A DNA stretch of 64,000 nt from Cristatella mucedo (taxonomy: Eukaryota > Bryozoa > Phylactolaemata > Cristatellidae). Below the pieces are notes generated by a model. It did not search any database, had not been told where the DNA came from, and saw only the letters and a program-made list of their open reading frames with translations. The translations under genes and the position numbers were made by a program. The stretch spans positions 55,001 through 119,000 of the forward strand of contig WPIO01000168.1 of NCBI GenBank assembly GCA_009760855.2, in the 5' to 3' direction. Positions 30,371 through 40,165 of the stretch are shown here, one piece after another. Positions within the stretch are counted from its first letter, which is position 1. Every line of letters starts with the position of its first letter.

Positions 30371-31100
30371 ATGAGTCTGAAAGTACAACTGATGGAAGGA
30401 AAAATTTCGCAATTCGACGCAGCGGAGACTTCACTGAATGGCTAAATCGGTTCGAAAGATTGGCCAAGATGCAAGCGGTTAATGAATTGCAAAATTTTCT
30501 GCCGCTTTTCCCTACACGTGTGGCGTACGCCATATACGATCACTTCCCCGAGGCGGCTAAGGAAGACTACGCCACGGTAAGAAAAGCGCTGCTGGCAGCA
30601 TTCTCGCCGAATCGCTTCGATGCCTACGAGGAATTCGCCTCGCGTCGCCTTGCTGAAGGTGAAAATGTGGATGGCTTTTGGGCGGACTTGAATCGGTTGG
30701 CTAGGCTGGTGGCCGGTGATTTTGTCAAATGCGCCTTTGTTTCTGGGCTGCCGGAGGCCGCAAAGAGGCACCTCCAAGCCTCATGCAACCTCGCGGAAAT
30801 GCCTGCGGATGTTCTTGTCGAGAAGGCTTGGGTCATAGTGAAGGCAAGCGTCAGCATTCCGAAGGCGGCAGAAAGTTGCTTCGCACCCGGTTCTCGTTCG
30901 GGATGGCCTTCCCAGGCACCGAATAACAGAGATGTTGTGTGTTTCCTATGCAAGGCGACGGGCACTTACGCCGTGATTGTCCTTCTAAAGCGGCGCGCCG
31001 TGGTCGCGGGAGGCACTGTTACGTCTGTGGGAGCATTCAACATCTCGCTGCTAACTGCTCGGATCGGGCCGTCGTACCAAACTGGCCAAAAAACGAGTAG
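30371..31100 (+). pseudogene. gag: gag with two CCHC zinc knuckles, frameshifted
   Basis: ATG 30371 (or 30392) opens a short frame that breaks near 30422. The main frame then covers the capsid-like helical region (WLNRFERLAKMQ, YAIYDHFPEAAKEDYATVRK, FASRRLAEGENVDGFWADL). A second frameshift near 30958 splits the first zinc knuckle: CFLC (30940-30951) is in one frame and GHLRRDC in another. The second knuckle CYVCGSIQHLAANC (31017-31058) is intact. This last frame ends at TAG 31098-31100, just after the slippery site. Capsid binds Gag lattice; knuckles bind RNA in this family. Confidence 0.85.
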
Positions 31101-31149
31101 GGGAGAGCACGCATTACTGCGCCGGTGCTTTCCCCTCCGTTATGGCGCG
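31088..31149 (+). promoter_or_regulatory. Candidate -1 ribosomal frameshift signal (slippery site plus pseudoknot)
   Basis: The heptamer A_AAA_AAC (31088-31094) lies in the zero frame of the zinc-knuckle gag end (CCA AAA AAC GAG TAG). After a 5-nt spacer, 31100-31110 pairs with 31125-31135 (11 bp, one G-U). Loop bases 31119-31123 (GCGCC) pair with 31144-31148 (GGCGC) to form stem 2. A -1 slip enters the protease frame, open through 32047. The A_AAA_AAC motif is the type known from MMTV-class and other retroelements. The structure was read by eye, not computed. Confidence 0.75.
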
Positions 31150-32047
31150 CCTTCCTTCGGTACGTGTCCTTATCGAAAACTCCGAGGCATCTGCGCTCGT
31201 GGATACTGGGTGCTCGAGGTCCATCATTTCGGCAACGCTTGCGGACCCTGCGAGAGTGAGGCGAGCATGCGAGGAAGTCGTGATGATGAATGGAGCCACG
31301 GCTGTCTGCAAGTCCACGTGCGTCGCTACGGTAGCCCTCTGCGGACGAACCATAGTGCTGGACTGCCTTGTGTCAGATGTTCTTCCTGGTTTCGGGTTAC
31401 TACTCGGTATGGATGCCATTGAACTCCTAGGCGGCGTGATTATCGGTCCTTCCGCTGGTCAAGTTGAGTTCATGTGCCAAAGGGGAGTTCCAGAGCCAGC
31501 ACACCGTCCCGAGGCAGCAGTAGTGGCGTCTCCTAGTGTCAAACGTGCTGTAGCATCGTCGGCCGCTGACGTACTGATTGATGACAAGGACTTCAAGGCA
31601 GTATTCCATCAGGGGCGCTGGTCAGTCAAGTGGGAGTGGACGAATCGTTGTGTCGTCCCCCAATTGACGAACCATATCGCTTCATATCATTTGGGAGAGA
31701 AAATTCGTTCCGACTACGAAAAGGAGGTGGAAGAGTGGATCAAGGAAGGCTGGTTGCAGCCGTTCGCTGGTCATTGTGGTGGCCTGATCCCTCTAATGGC
31801 CGTCGTACAGGCAAGTAAGGGCAAAGTGAGGCCCGTGATGGAATACCGAGAACTTAATCAGTTTATCTCGAGTCACACGGCTGGTGGTGATGTGTGTTGC
31901 ACTAAGCTCAGAGCGTGGCGACGGCTGGGCGAGAGCGTGAGCATAATTGACCTGCGAAAAGCATACTTGCAGGTGCATGTTGATCCCATCTCTGGCAATA
32001 TCAGGTCGTGGAGTACAAAGGCCGTCGGTACTGCCTCACACGATTAG
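31094..32047 (+). pseudogene. pol: pol part 1: protease and RT N-terminal half
   Basis: This frame is reached by -1 slippage and is open to 32047. The aspartic protease has ALVDTGCSRSII (DTG catalytic motif, about residue 40) and a later GFGLLLGMDAIELL flap/ILG-like block. RT follows with a thumb-side entry (IASYHLGEKIRSDYEKEVEE), GLIPLMAVVQASKGKVRPVM, YRELNQF, and SIIDLRKAYLQVHVD (motif A, catalytic D). A frameshift at about 31984-31996 derails the frame before the RLGFGLN motif, so the product would be truncated. Confidence 0.85.
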
Positions 32048-32820
32048 GTTTTGGACTTAATATCGCGCCGAAAATAATGACGGCGATTCTGACAAAGGTC
32101 ATGTCTATGGATGAGCGAGTTCGTACTGGTACCGATTCGTTTGTCGACGATATTGTTGTCAATAACAGCGTCGTCTCGAATGGTGAGGTAATCGACTTGC
32201 TACGAACATTTGGTTTGGAGGCTAAGCCGCCAGAAAGCCTCGCTGGCGGAAGGGTCCTTGGCCTTCGAGTATGCAGGCCAAACGAAGGTGAGGAGCTTCG
32301 TTGGCGCCACGATAACGTGGTGAGCGCATTGCCTAACGCCCCATCGCGACGTCAGCTGTTTTCATGGTGCGGGCAGCTGATCGGGCATTTCCCAATCGCA
32401 GGCTGGCCTCGCCCGGCCTGCAGTTACCTAAAGCGAGCTGCTGGCGATGTCGGTTGGGACTCAGTCGTTGGTGAAAATGTCATAGCCATGGCGGGTGAGT
32501 TGATGCAGCGATTGCATGCCGACGATCCAGTTTCAGACATTTGTAATGTGCCGAATCTGGACAGTGGCATCCTCTGGTGTGATGCCAGCAGCCTTGCTAT
32601 CGGCACATGCCTGGATATAGGAGGAAGAATCGTCGAGGATGCCTCCTGGCTGCGAAAAGCTGACGACGTAGCCCACATCAATCTTGCGGAGCTGGAGGCT
32701 ATCATCAAGGGCCTCAATCTGGCCATTGCTTGGTCATTACGGCAGGTGGAGATTCGGACAGATTCAGCAACTGTTCACGGATGGCTACAGTCACTGCTGG
32801 TTGGAGATAAGCCTGTATGA
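32008..32820 (+). pseudogene. pol: pol part 2: RT C-terminal half and RNase H
   Basis: Continues RT after the frameshift: CLTRLGFGLNIAPKIMTAIL (motif B) and SFVDDIVVN (motif C, the xxDD catalytic pair). A connection region follows (SRRQLFSWCGQLIGHFPIAGW). RNase H has LWCDASSLAIG (D), NLAELEAIIKG (E) and IRTDSATVHGWL (D), so its acidic residues are present. The frame ends at TGA 32818-32820. The following integrase region is in the same frame, so this TGA is a simple nonsense change. Confidence 0.88.
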
Positions 32821-32829
32821 GCCCACGGC

Positions 32830-33969
32830 ATGGGAGAGGCGCTTATCAAACGTAGGCTAGCACTGATAGCCGACACGGTGTCAGAGTGTGGACTGAAGGC
32901 TTCCGTAGTCCTAGTGCAATCATCCAACAATAAAGCCGACCAGATGACCCGCGTCGCTCATAAATGGATGAGGGCGAATGTAAGATGTCTCGCTGTTCCA
33001 GAGCAGGCGTCTTCGCCGGCGGTCGGCGTCGACCTAAAGAGTTTCCACAGCCTTCACCACTTTGGAGTTGACAGGACACTGTACCTTGCCAGAATGTGCC
33101 ATCCGAAAGCTACTATCCGGCGGAAGGACGTCGAAGCCGTCATGAAGGCTTGCCCTCGTTGCAAGTCGATCGATCCTGCACCAGTCGCATGGAGTGCAGG
33201 CGTGCTGGATGTAAGCGAGAATTGGCAGCGCCTGGCCTGCGACGTAACGCATTTCAAGGGCCAAAAATATCTGACCGTGGTAGATTGTGGACCAAGCCGT
33301 TTCGCTATTTGGAGGCGAATACCCGACGAGGGAGAAAACTCTTTGGAGCAAAATCTAGGCAAAATTTTTAGGGAGCGTGGCCCTCCGCAGCAGCTGCTCA
33401 TGGGCAACGGTGCGAGCTTTCGCTCAACAGCTCTTCGCAGTCTTTGCGACCGTTGGGGCGTGGAGCCCATATACCGTTACGCCTATAAACCCTCCGGCAA
33501 CGGCATCGTTGAGCGAAACCACAGGACCATCAAGGGAATGGCGGCTCGCACGGGCAAGAACGTCCTGATGATGGTGTATTGGTACAACATCTCGCCAACA
33601 GCCGGATTGCACGAGGAATCGGCACCCTGCAGAAGGCTGTTCTCCTATGAGTGGAAAAGCCCCCTTTTCAGAGCACAGACAGATCAGGGCCAGAGGACTG
33701 CTCAATATGCTGTCGGCCATCGAGTCTTTGTGAAGCCTGCCGGCGCTCGTTGTACGACCGAGTGGCCCGAGGGCACGGTAACAAGTGAGGGGCAGGGCGT
33801 GGGAATCGAGATCGACGGTGTGCGTCGCCACGTGTCCGACTTGCGCCTCGTACCAAGGCAGGAAGAGGCGCCCCCTGTACCTGAAGGGGACAGAGCTGAA
33901 CCAGTACAGCGGCCTAGGCGCGCTGTGACACTTCCACGCCGGTACGACGACTATGTCCTGACCGGATAG
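32830..33969 (+). pseudogene. pol: pol part 3: integrase, catalytic residue lost
   Basis: Begins with the last RNase H segment (NNKADQMTRVAHKWM). The integrase has an HHCC zinc finger (HSLHHFG, CPRCKS) and an rve core starting at LACDVTHFKGQ (first D). The second catalytic Asp is replaced by Gly (LLMGNGASF where the family has a D before NG). The Glu is kept (GNGIVERNHRT). A C-terminal DNA-binding-like region (VGHRVFVKP, GTVTSEGQGVGIEIDG, RRHVSDLRLVP) follows, with stop at 33967-33969. The 379-codon frame has no frameshift, so it was lost late. Confidence 0.9.
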
Positions 33970-34022
33970 ATTTTGCTCATTGCTGCTCTGTACCTTGCAG
34001 CTACATGTGTTGGTGCTGCAAA

Positions 34023-34123
34023 CTTGTGACCTTAAGGTCAAGGGTGCGTGTAGTTCGAATGTACGTATGAATGTATGTATTGTATGCCGGCTCCTGACTT
34101 GTGACCGTAAGGTCAAGGGAACG
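34023..34123 (+). repeat. 75-bp tandem duplication of the LTR-upstream edge
   Basis: CTTGTGACC(T/G)TAAGGTCAAGGG plus the first approximately 45 bases of the LTR occur at 34023 and again 75 bases later at 34098. The first copy holds a perfect 14-bp palindrome TGACCTTAAGGTCA (34027-34040). The purine-rich AAGGTCAAGGGA just before the LTR is the best polypurine-tract candidate. Confidence 0.85.
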
Positions 34124-34547
34124 TGTAGTTCGTATGTATGTATCGTATGCAGGCTCCTCTGATAAGCTACTGGTGAGCTGTTAGAAGCACCACCGAGAGG
34201 GGCCGGTGCACAGCTGTGGTCCGCCTGTGATGTGGTGTGGTCACAGGCCGGTAACCAGCTGGTGGCCAGATGGTGGATTCACCATCAGGGTCGGCCAGTG
34301 CACTGCTGTGGTCCGCCTTTGATGTGGCATGGACCAGATGGTGGCCAGCTGATGGCCAGATGGTGGATTCACCATCAGGGTCGGCCGGTGCACAGTTGTG
34401 GTCGATGAGTCATCGGAGTCGACCAGGGGAGGGGAGTCGTGTGAGGGCAGGGGCTGAGGGGAGCCATGAGCTCTTGGGCTCCGTGTGTTGGGAATAAACT
34501 GTCGGTGTTGGGCATCGGCTGGCTCTCTGCTGTGCAACCAAACCACA
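34124..34547 (+). repeat. 3' LTR
   Basis: 424 bp, TGTAGTTCG...CCAAACCACA. Nearly identical to the 5' LTR except for a 13-bp insertion near 34333-34346 (TGGTGGCCAGCTGA-type) and scattered substitutions. AATAAA at about 34492. Confidence 0.93.
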
Positions 34548-34552
34548 GGCCA

Positions 34553-35430
34553 CAGTAATCCTGCGGAGGTATACCTACTGCGAAACGCAGTTAATTCTAG
34601 TAACTCTTTATAACAGTTAAAAAACTTGAAATCTCATTCCCTAGTCGCAAGAGAGAAACGTGTCATTATTATACGTGTCTGCACATGTTCACGATGACCC
34701 TGTGCATTTCACTAGAAATCACGTAATTTCTAACCACATTGAGCATGCTATGGCTTACCGTCTGATCATACTCCCTTGCCACCATATGCAAAGTGTCTCG
34801 AAAAAGATTTAGATATCAGATGCTGCTAGACAGTTACGTGATTGTTTCTCTTGTCTTTATCACAACATGGATGATACAGCAGGCAACTTTCAGCCGAATC
34901 GGTCACAGGCTTACAGATGCTCGCGGCCAGTGCTTGTACTCACCACTAGGGGCAGAAAGTGTCTGCCAGAGAGCGGTGGTGGTAAGGCTCATAACGGATA
35001 CCATAGCCAGGTCCTATGGCAGAGAGCAATTACCCGGTCTGTATTTATACATCCAGCTGCTTGTCGGCTTTGATTTTTACCGAGGATACTTAATTAGTGT
35101 GCTTGGTTCTAATCAATGTTCGTCATTCAAGCTCATAGTCCACAATCTTCTGGCATTACAAAATGTATTAAAACATGTCTGGACATTTGTTCGGTCAAAG
35201 GCTCATAGTGCCCGGGTCTTCTTCAACAGACCTCAGTCTGCAGCTAAAGTCATGGAAGCTTTATAGCTTGACTTCGGCATCAATCGCATCAACTGCCGGT
35301 TGGTGCATTGCAATACATATCAACTGCCGGTCGCTGCAAACAAACGATGATGATATGCTTTCATTGTCACGTGCAGGAAACCTGTGAAAGGAGACATCTT
35401 GCAACTATAGGCAGAGAAGAAAAGTAGGGA
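34553..35430 (+). repeat. Unit R copy 1, right part
   Basis: Resumes unit R (CAGTAATCCTGCGGAGGTATA...) and aligns with 44066-44930 and 54500-55310. It holds the candidate exon at 34867-34981. A later 3' segment (ARVFFNRPQSA, about 35211-35245) is open in all three copies. Confidence 0.88.
34867..34981 (+). CDS. Candidate first exon in unit R, copy 1
   Basis: A 115-nt frame starts at ATG (MDDTAGNFQPNRSQAYRCSR) and ends at a strong donor, GGTG|GTAAGG, phase 1. The same ATG, length and donor occur at 44379-44493 and 54808-54922. The product would be basic with a PVLVLTTRGRKCLPES segment. I do not recognise the family, and no convincing downstream exon was found. It could also be a conserved non-coding part of a repeat. 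Confidence 0.35.
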
Positions 35431-35431
35431 A

Positions 35432-35434
<3 letters not shown>

Positions 35435-35510
<76 letters not shown>
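35435..35510. repeat. (GA)n microsatellite
   Basis: About 37 GA units at the boundary between unit R and unit E. Confidence 0.97.
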
Positions 35511-35514
<4 letters not shown>

Positions 35515-36478
35515 GAGTCATTCAGTAACAAAACTTCGCTAAAGGCATAAGATAATTTATCAAAATCAAAGTTAAAATCACACACAACGTGGATCTATTG
35601 ACTTATTAGTGAAGACTCACGATAATGTTAGAATAATCTGCCATAAAAGAGAACTTATTACCTTCGGGAGATAGAACATTTGTCAGCTCACTAAAAGATT
35701 GACTTGCAGTAGATGATTCGCAAGACTTTTTTGAGGGAACTGCAAATGTTTTTAAATTCAGGGAGGAGCGAGCAAATATGGCAACATCCGCCAGTTTTGA
35801 TTGACGCAGGGGTGAGAAACAAAAAGAAGCATGCAGTTGCTTCAACGGCTACGGCATAGTGGTCAAGCGATCTCTGATATTTCTTGGTCCAGTCGAAAAC
35901 ATCAGTAAATGGCAAAGCCGTTTGAAGTAATAATGCCACCTATTGTAGAGGTTTCATGCAATTTATGAAGCACTGGAGGGCATGCATTAAGCAGGGCTTC
36001 AAAGGTTATAGCGGGCCTGATTACTACTAAGCTAGAGGGATTAACTGCAGCACTAGTTGCAAATCTTGCAGGGCGGCAAGGGACAATGCTGGGAATAGCA
36101 AGCGTTCTTTCTGCTCCCAGCCGAGCAGGTTTAGACTGCTACGGCAGCCATTGCTCGGCGGTTTTTGTTAGTAATCAATTCATGGACCATGCAAATAGCC
36201 AATTGATCTAGAAATGCATACACATAACAAGCAGTGAGATTTAAATAAATCGAATTCCAGGCAAACAGCCAACATTCTTACGAATGCAGCTCCGATAATG
36301 CTAACCTTGAGGAAATTTCAAAATTTGCTTGCTGAGATCCAACAAGAGCTTCTGCAACTTTTGACGTTCCTCTGACGCTGGCTCCCACGTTCCTGTGCCT
36401 TTGTGACTGCAGTTTATATTTCTCTTGCTCCTTCCTCATAATTGCTTCGCTCTTTTTGATTTGGTTATTCAGTTGCAC
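35511..36478 (-). CDS. Unit E copy 1: fragment of an unidentified multi-exon gene
   Basis: Three exon-like blocks on - join in phase: 36478-36306 (173 nt, helical/basic: KKSEAIMRKEQEKYKLQ ... ANFEISS; donor CAAG|GTTAGC), 36016-35940 (77 nt: PAITFEALLNACPPVLHKL), and 35787-35662 (126 nt: FARSSLNLKTFAVPSKKSCE; donor GAAG|GTAATA). The last two have equal-length counterparts at 59430-59354 and 59206-59081. In this copy the acceptor of the 126-nt exon reads GG rather than AG, so it may be a pseudogene. A further conserved frame (FDFDKLSYAFSEVLLLN) lies at about 35525-35575. Function unknown. Confidence 0.4.
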
Positions 36479-36935
36479 TTTGGAGCATAAACATTAAAAA
36501 GTGTATACAAATCTAACTAAATATGTCAGTGTTAGAGCGTAATGTTATCTCAATGAATTACATCAAAGACAGCAGGTTGCTCTAAAATAAACCTCGGAAG
36601 TTTTAAACAACGGCACAATTAAAAATTAGCATATTGTCTATAAAAAAGACTATTGTCGATTCATGGATGTGCTATAAGCAATGTCAATGTCTGCGATCGA
36701 TCGTATTCTTAACCCCAGCCAGGTTAGCTATTTACATGGATAGTGATCCTCGTGATGATGTTAATGATAGTTTCTGTAGCTTCCTTGTCTACAAGGTTGC
36801 CAATCACACAAACAGTTTTTATGAATTTGTAAAGTTACAGACGGAGATATATGCAAGATAAACAAAATCAGAGAGTCCATTCAGAAGGTGGAAGCAAGCC
36901 CCCAGAAATCTGGCACCATTTTTCCATGAAGCTAC
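36479..36935. other. Mostly unassigned; LINE-B tail remnant
   Basis: 'TATGAATTTGTAAAGTTACAGACGGAGATATATG' at 36820-36853 matches the LINE-B 3' end. Nothing else recognised. Confidence 0.5.
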
Positions 36936-37129
36936 TTAGTGCCATTATTCAAGCAGGCCACTAATGAACTGGTTATCAAGCTCACATCCTAATCAAAAAA
37001 GGTAAAGAGTCCTCTATAACCTATGCATACGGTCTTGCTTCTACCCTTCGCTGATCTGATGCTGCCATGCTTAACTAACAGCATAAATATGTCTGTAGCC
37101 TTCGGTCATGTCCAAGCACCTTTCAAGAA

Positions 37130-37372
37130 GCCTGTTGTCATCCCCTGACTTGACCACATTTACAAAGATCTTAGAAACACAACTACTTAGGACAGCATTT
37201 AGTGGGTCACTGTGATTCGTCCTTCATTTGCTTATGCGTGCTGACTCAGTGCATGCTGCCACTAACCGAACTTGCAGGCTGAACCTATGCACGTCACCCC
37301 TAACCATATTATTCATGTTGTTTATCAAGCTTGATCACGTTTCCCTTTGCAAAAAATGTAAAGCGCCTAATG
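37130..37372 (+). mobile_element. LINE-A 3' end, interrupted by LINE-B
   Basis: 'CATCCCCTGACTTGACCACATTTACAAAG', the 3' UTR and 'GCAAAAAATGTAAAGCGCCTA'. It is interrupted within the tail, and its continuation 'AGAAAGAGATTGAGTTCTCTGAGGGCG' is at 37825. Confidence 0.9.
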
Positions 37373-37822
37373 TAATGTAATGTAATGTATCTCCGTCAGT
37401 AACTCCACAAAGTCATAAAGACCATGTGGGCGTTACGCAGGAGAGTTTTGTATAGCGCACTCACAGCCTAAGCGGCTTTCGGTACGCATTCGGTAGCCAA
37501 CAGACTTCGTCTCACGCAACAAAGAGAAAGTGGAAAGCATAGCAGAGTTAGGAGAGCAGTTGAGGTAGTGAGTAGCATAGAAGTAGCAGTTCAGGACCGC
37601 TGAAAAAGATGTGCCATAGTCGGCAGTTGGAGAGTAGATGTCGTTGCGTAAGAATTGTGGAAGCGAGTTCCACAGTCTAGGACCTGCAGAGCTAAAGCTT
37701 CTGTCGCCAACTGTCTTTAAGCGGAGGAATGGGACAGCTAATTTATTGTCCACACAGGACCTGAGGGCGCGAACAGGCTGAAACTGATGTAGCAGTTCAG
37801 CTAGGTATGAAGGAGCCAAGCC
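37373..37822 (-). mobile_element. LINE-B 3' fragment nested in LINE-A tail
   Basis: Starts with the LINE-B tail (ATGTAATGTAATGTATCTCCGTC) and encodes, on -, the C-terminal 128 codons (LAELLHQFQPVRALRSCVDN, SFSSAGPRLWNSLPQFLRND) without a break. This is one of the cleanest LINE-B ends. Confidence 0.92.
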
Positions 37823-37900
37823 TAGAAAGAGATTGAGTTCTCTGAGGGCGCTTTATCAAGTGCATCATTATTATTATTACTATTACTATTATTATCAGGC
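37823..37900 (+). mobile_element. LINE-A tail (continuation)
   Basis: Completes the LINE-A 3' end cut at 37372, ending in an ATT/ATTACT tail. Confidence 0.85.
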
Positions 37901-38168
37901 AATTGCTCAAGAATGCAAGACCAACACAAGAGCACATACGCAAATTCCATCCTTCTTTTCCTATTAACGACACTAAAACGAGTCGTGACAGACTGGCTGA
38001 ACACATTTACTGTAACTTCAAATTTTGCTAGTAAGTTAAAGTGTGCTGTTAGAGCTAATCACTCTACATAGTTTGCCTTTCATCGGGTAGATAATGATAC
38101 ACTCAGGGATGAAGATATTGGTAAAGTCTCTCTGCTTTTTGATCTATATTTCAGCAGGTTTTGATACT

Positions 38169-38446
38169 CTAGTGTGACGGTGTCTCCAGCGGTGGCTGTT
38201 CTAGCTTGGAGTATCTCAGAGACACAGCTTGAGTATTTGTTTGGTAAACGATACTCTTCTTTATTCCTCTCAACGGTAGACAATGTAAGAGCTAGATCAA
38301 TCGCAGCAGACAACACGAAATATAGTCTGCATTACTGGCCTGGTGCTTCCCTGCTTCAATGGCTTAACTATTGGTCACAGGTGAGGCATGTTCACAAGTG
38401 TCATGCACTTCGCTAATTACAGCAGAAGCCGCAGGTGTACACAGCA
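38169..38446 (-). mobile_element. 278-bp insertion, probable solo LTR of another family
   Basis: Interrupts LINE-A motif A between ATACT (38164-38168) and ATACT (38447-38451), a perfect 5-bp duplication. On - it starts TGCTGTGTACACC, carries AATAAAGAAGAG, and ends GTCACACTAG, so one end is not the canonical CA. It is unrelated to the LTRs at 29917 and 34124. Confidence 0.65.
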
Positions 38447-38690
38447 ATACTATCGATCCCCAAGTCCTTCTCGAATGGCACTCAACTCACCTGGGCATCT
38501 CCTGCACTCCTCTGAGCATTTCGGGGCCTGTGTGGGAGGAATGGAGACTGCAGATAGGAGACTGCAGAATATTGACATAAAGGGACACAGATCATTCTAG
38601 AAACCACTGACGTATGGGGTATGTCAGGGCTCTGCTCTCGGTTAAGTTCCTTTAGCAGTTTACACTTTCCGTCTTGCCGAGGTGATCGCT

Positions 38691-38798
38691 AGGCTTAACC
38701 TAGGCTGTCACTTCGATGCACGAGACACTCAATTGTACCGTCGCAGGCTTAACCTAGGCTTTCACTTCGATGCACGAGACACTCCATTGTAGCGTCTC
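38691..38798 (+). repeat. 54-bp tandem duplication inside LINE-A
   Basis: 'AGGCTTAACCTAGGCT.TCAC' starts at 38691 and again at 38745, with three or four differences. 54 is a multiple of three, but the surrounding frame is dead. Confidence 0.9.
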
Positions 38799-39852
38799 TT
38801 TTATCCCTACATGCTCTCCTGCACGTTGATTGCTCTTAACTTCTTTCTGCTAGTATTGATAACGTTCGCACATTGATGGCAGAAAACTGTCCTAAATTAA
38901 ATTACAATCAAACTATATTACTATTTATAGGAATGACCTAGTGTGACTTGTAAATTGGAAACGTTAATGCTCAAAATTGGTTCTGATTGCATCGGTCCTG
39001 CTGAATCTGCACACAATGTAGTTGTTTGGCTGCACCGTGACCTTTCTTTAGACGACCACATCCGCTCCACAGTCAAGTTTGCCTACTTTTTTTTAACTAT
39101 ATAATGTTGCTAACCTGGGCTTGTTTGGATGGGAATAACACGTGTAAATTCGTCCAAGCATTTGTGTGACATACCATCTTGACTTCTATGACTCACTGCT
39201 TGCTGGTCTGCCGGTCTGTGCACTCGGGCCTTTCTTCTTGTACAACATTCTGCAGCTAGGCTTGCCTGTCGTGACCGTGGCAGTTGCCACATCGCGCCCA
39301 CTTCTCGCTAACCTGCGCTGGCTCTCAATCAAGCAAAGCATCGACTTCTAGGTTTTTTCCCTCACTTTTAAGTTCCTTCAATCTTTGGCTTCAGCCTACC
39401 TATCAGAGCTAATCCTGCACCACGCTAAGCATCTTGTCACCTGCTTTTCGGAATCTGTTGTCACATACCTCCTAAGATTCTCAAATCGTTATGAGACCGT
39501 AACTTTAGTTCGTTCGATCTCAAAGATTGCAACTAACTCTCGATTTGGATCACTAGATCTACTGACTTTATCGCATTTAAAAGGATACGCACATATTTGT
39601 CATAGCGTTTTGTGGTTCCCTGTGACTTGTCACTTATCTGCTAAAACGTGTTGACACTGTTGCATGTTGCCACTAACCAAACTTGCATGGTGACTCCATG
39701 AGTGGCACTCCTAACCATGTTTTTCTCATTATTTATTGAACGTTCTACCATTAAGCATTAAATATTGCTTCTTTTGCGACAAATTTTACATACCTAGACA
39801 GAGATTTAGTGATCATCTTAGGGTGCTATATAAAATGCATTATAAATTTTTC

Positions 39853-40080
39853 ATTTCATAATAATAACATAATAATGATAAGACATCTGATAAAGTTCCC
39901 GCAGAGAAAATATCTCTTTCTAGGTGCTTAACATTGGCTGCCAAGGAAACACGAACGAGTGGTGAGTGGTATCGTGTTTGATAAGCAATATGAATAACAT
40001 TTGGGGTGAGGGGTTGCAGGCACAGGATCAAAGGGCAGATGTTCGTAGTGGGAGTGAGCAACAGTGTCAGCACGCATTAG
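39853..40080 (-). mobile_element. LINE-A 3' UTR fragment
   Basis: (ATA)n, then 'GATAAAGTTCCCGCAGAGAAAATATCTCTTTCTAGGTGCTTAACATTGGCTGC' and the following UTR words. Confidence 0.8.
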
Positions 40081-40165
40081 CACAGCATTATGTCAGCAGA
40101 AGCCTCGTGGTGGAATGCAGTCCTCACAGTTTAACAGGGTACACAAATAGCAATAACCTATAGAT

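Larger units (their letters stand above)
29917..34547 (+). mobile_element. Ty3/Gypsy-like LTR retrotransposon
   Basis: 4631 bp: LTR, gag, protease, RT, RNase H, integrase, LTR. The PR-RT-RH-INT order identifies a Ty3/Gypsy-type (Metaviridae-like) element. It has no env-like frame. It sits in unit R with GGCTA (29912-29916) on the left and GGCCA (34548-34552) on the right, a 5-bp target duplication with one change. Unit R copies 2 and 3 show the empty site near 44058 and 54492. Lesions are frameshifts in gag near 30422 and 30958, a frameshift in RT near 31988, an in-frame TGA at 32818 and a lost integrase Asp. No primer-binding site could be assigned with confidence after the 5' LTR. Confidence 0.95.
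37905..39845 (+). mobile_element. LINE-A, long degenerate copy
   Basis: Begins in the RT N-terminal region (CACTAAAACGAGTCGTGACAGACTGGCTGAAC) and runs through motifs A and B, the FHFYADD region, the C-terminal domain (AGCCTACCTATCAGAGCTAATCCTGCACC) and the 3' UTR to 'AGGGTGCTATATAAAATGCATTATAA'. It is broken by many frameshifts, one 278-bp insertion and a 54-bp tandem duplication. Confidence 0.85.

Noticed and set aside
36306-36400. Alternative minus frame with a strong helical pattern (EERQKLQKLLLDLSKQIL).
   Set aside because: Its phase does not fit the next exon, and it has no good acceptor; the ANFEISS frame joins in phase. It remains possible that a frameshift separates the two.
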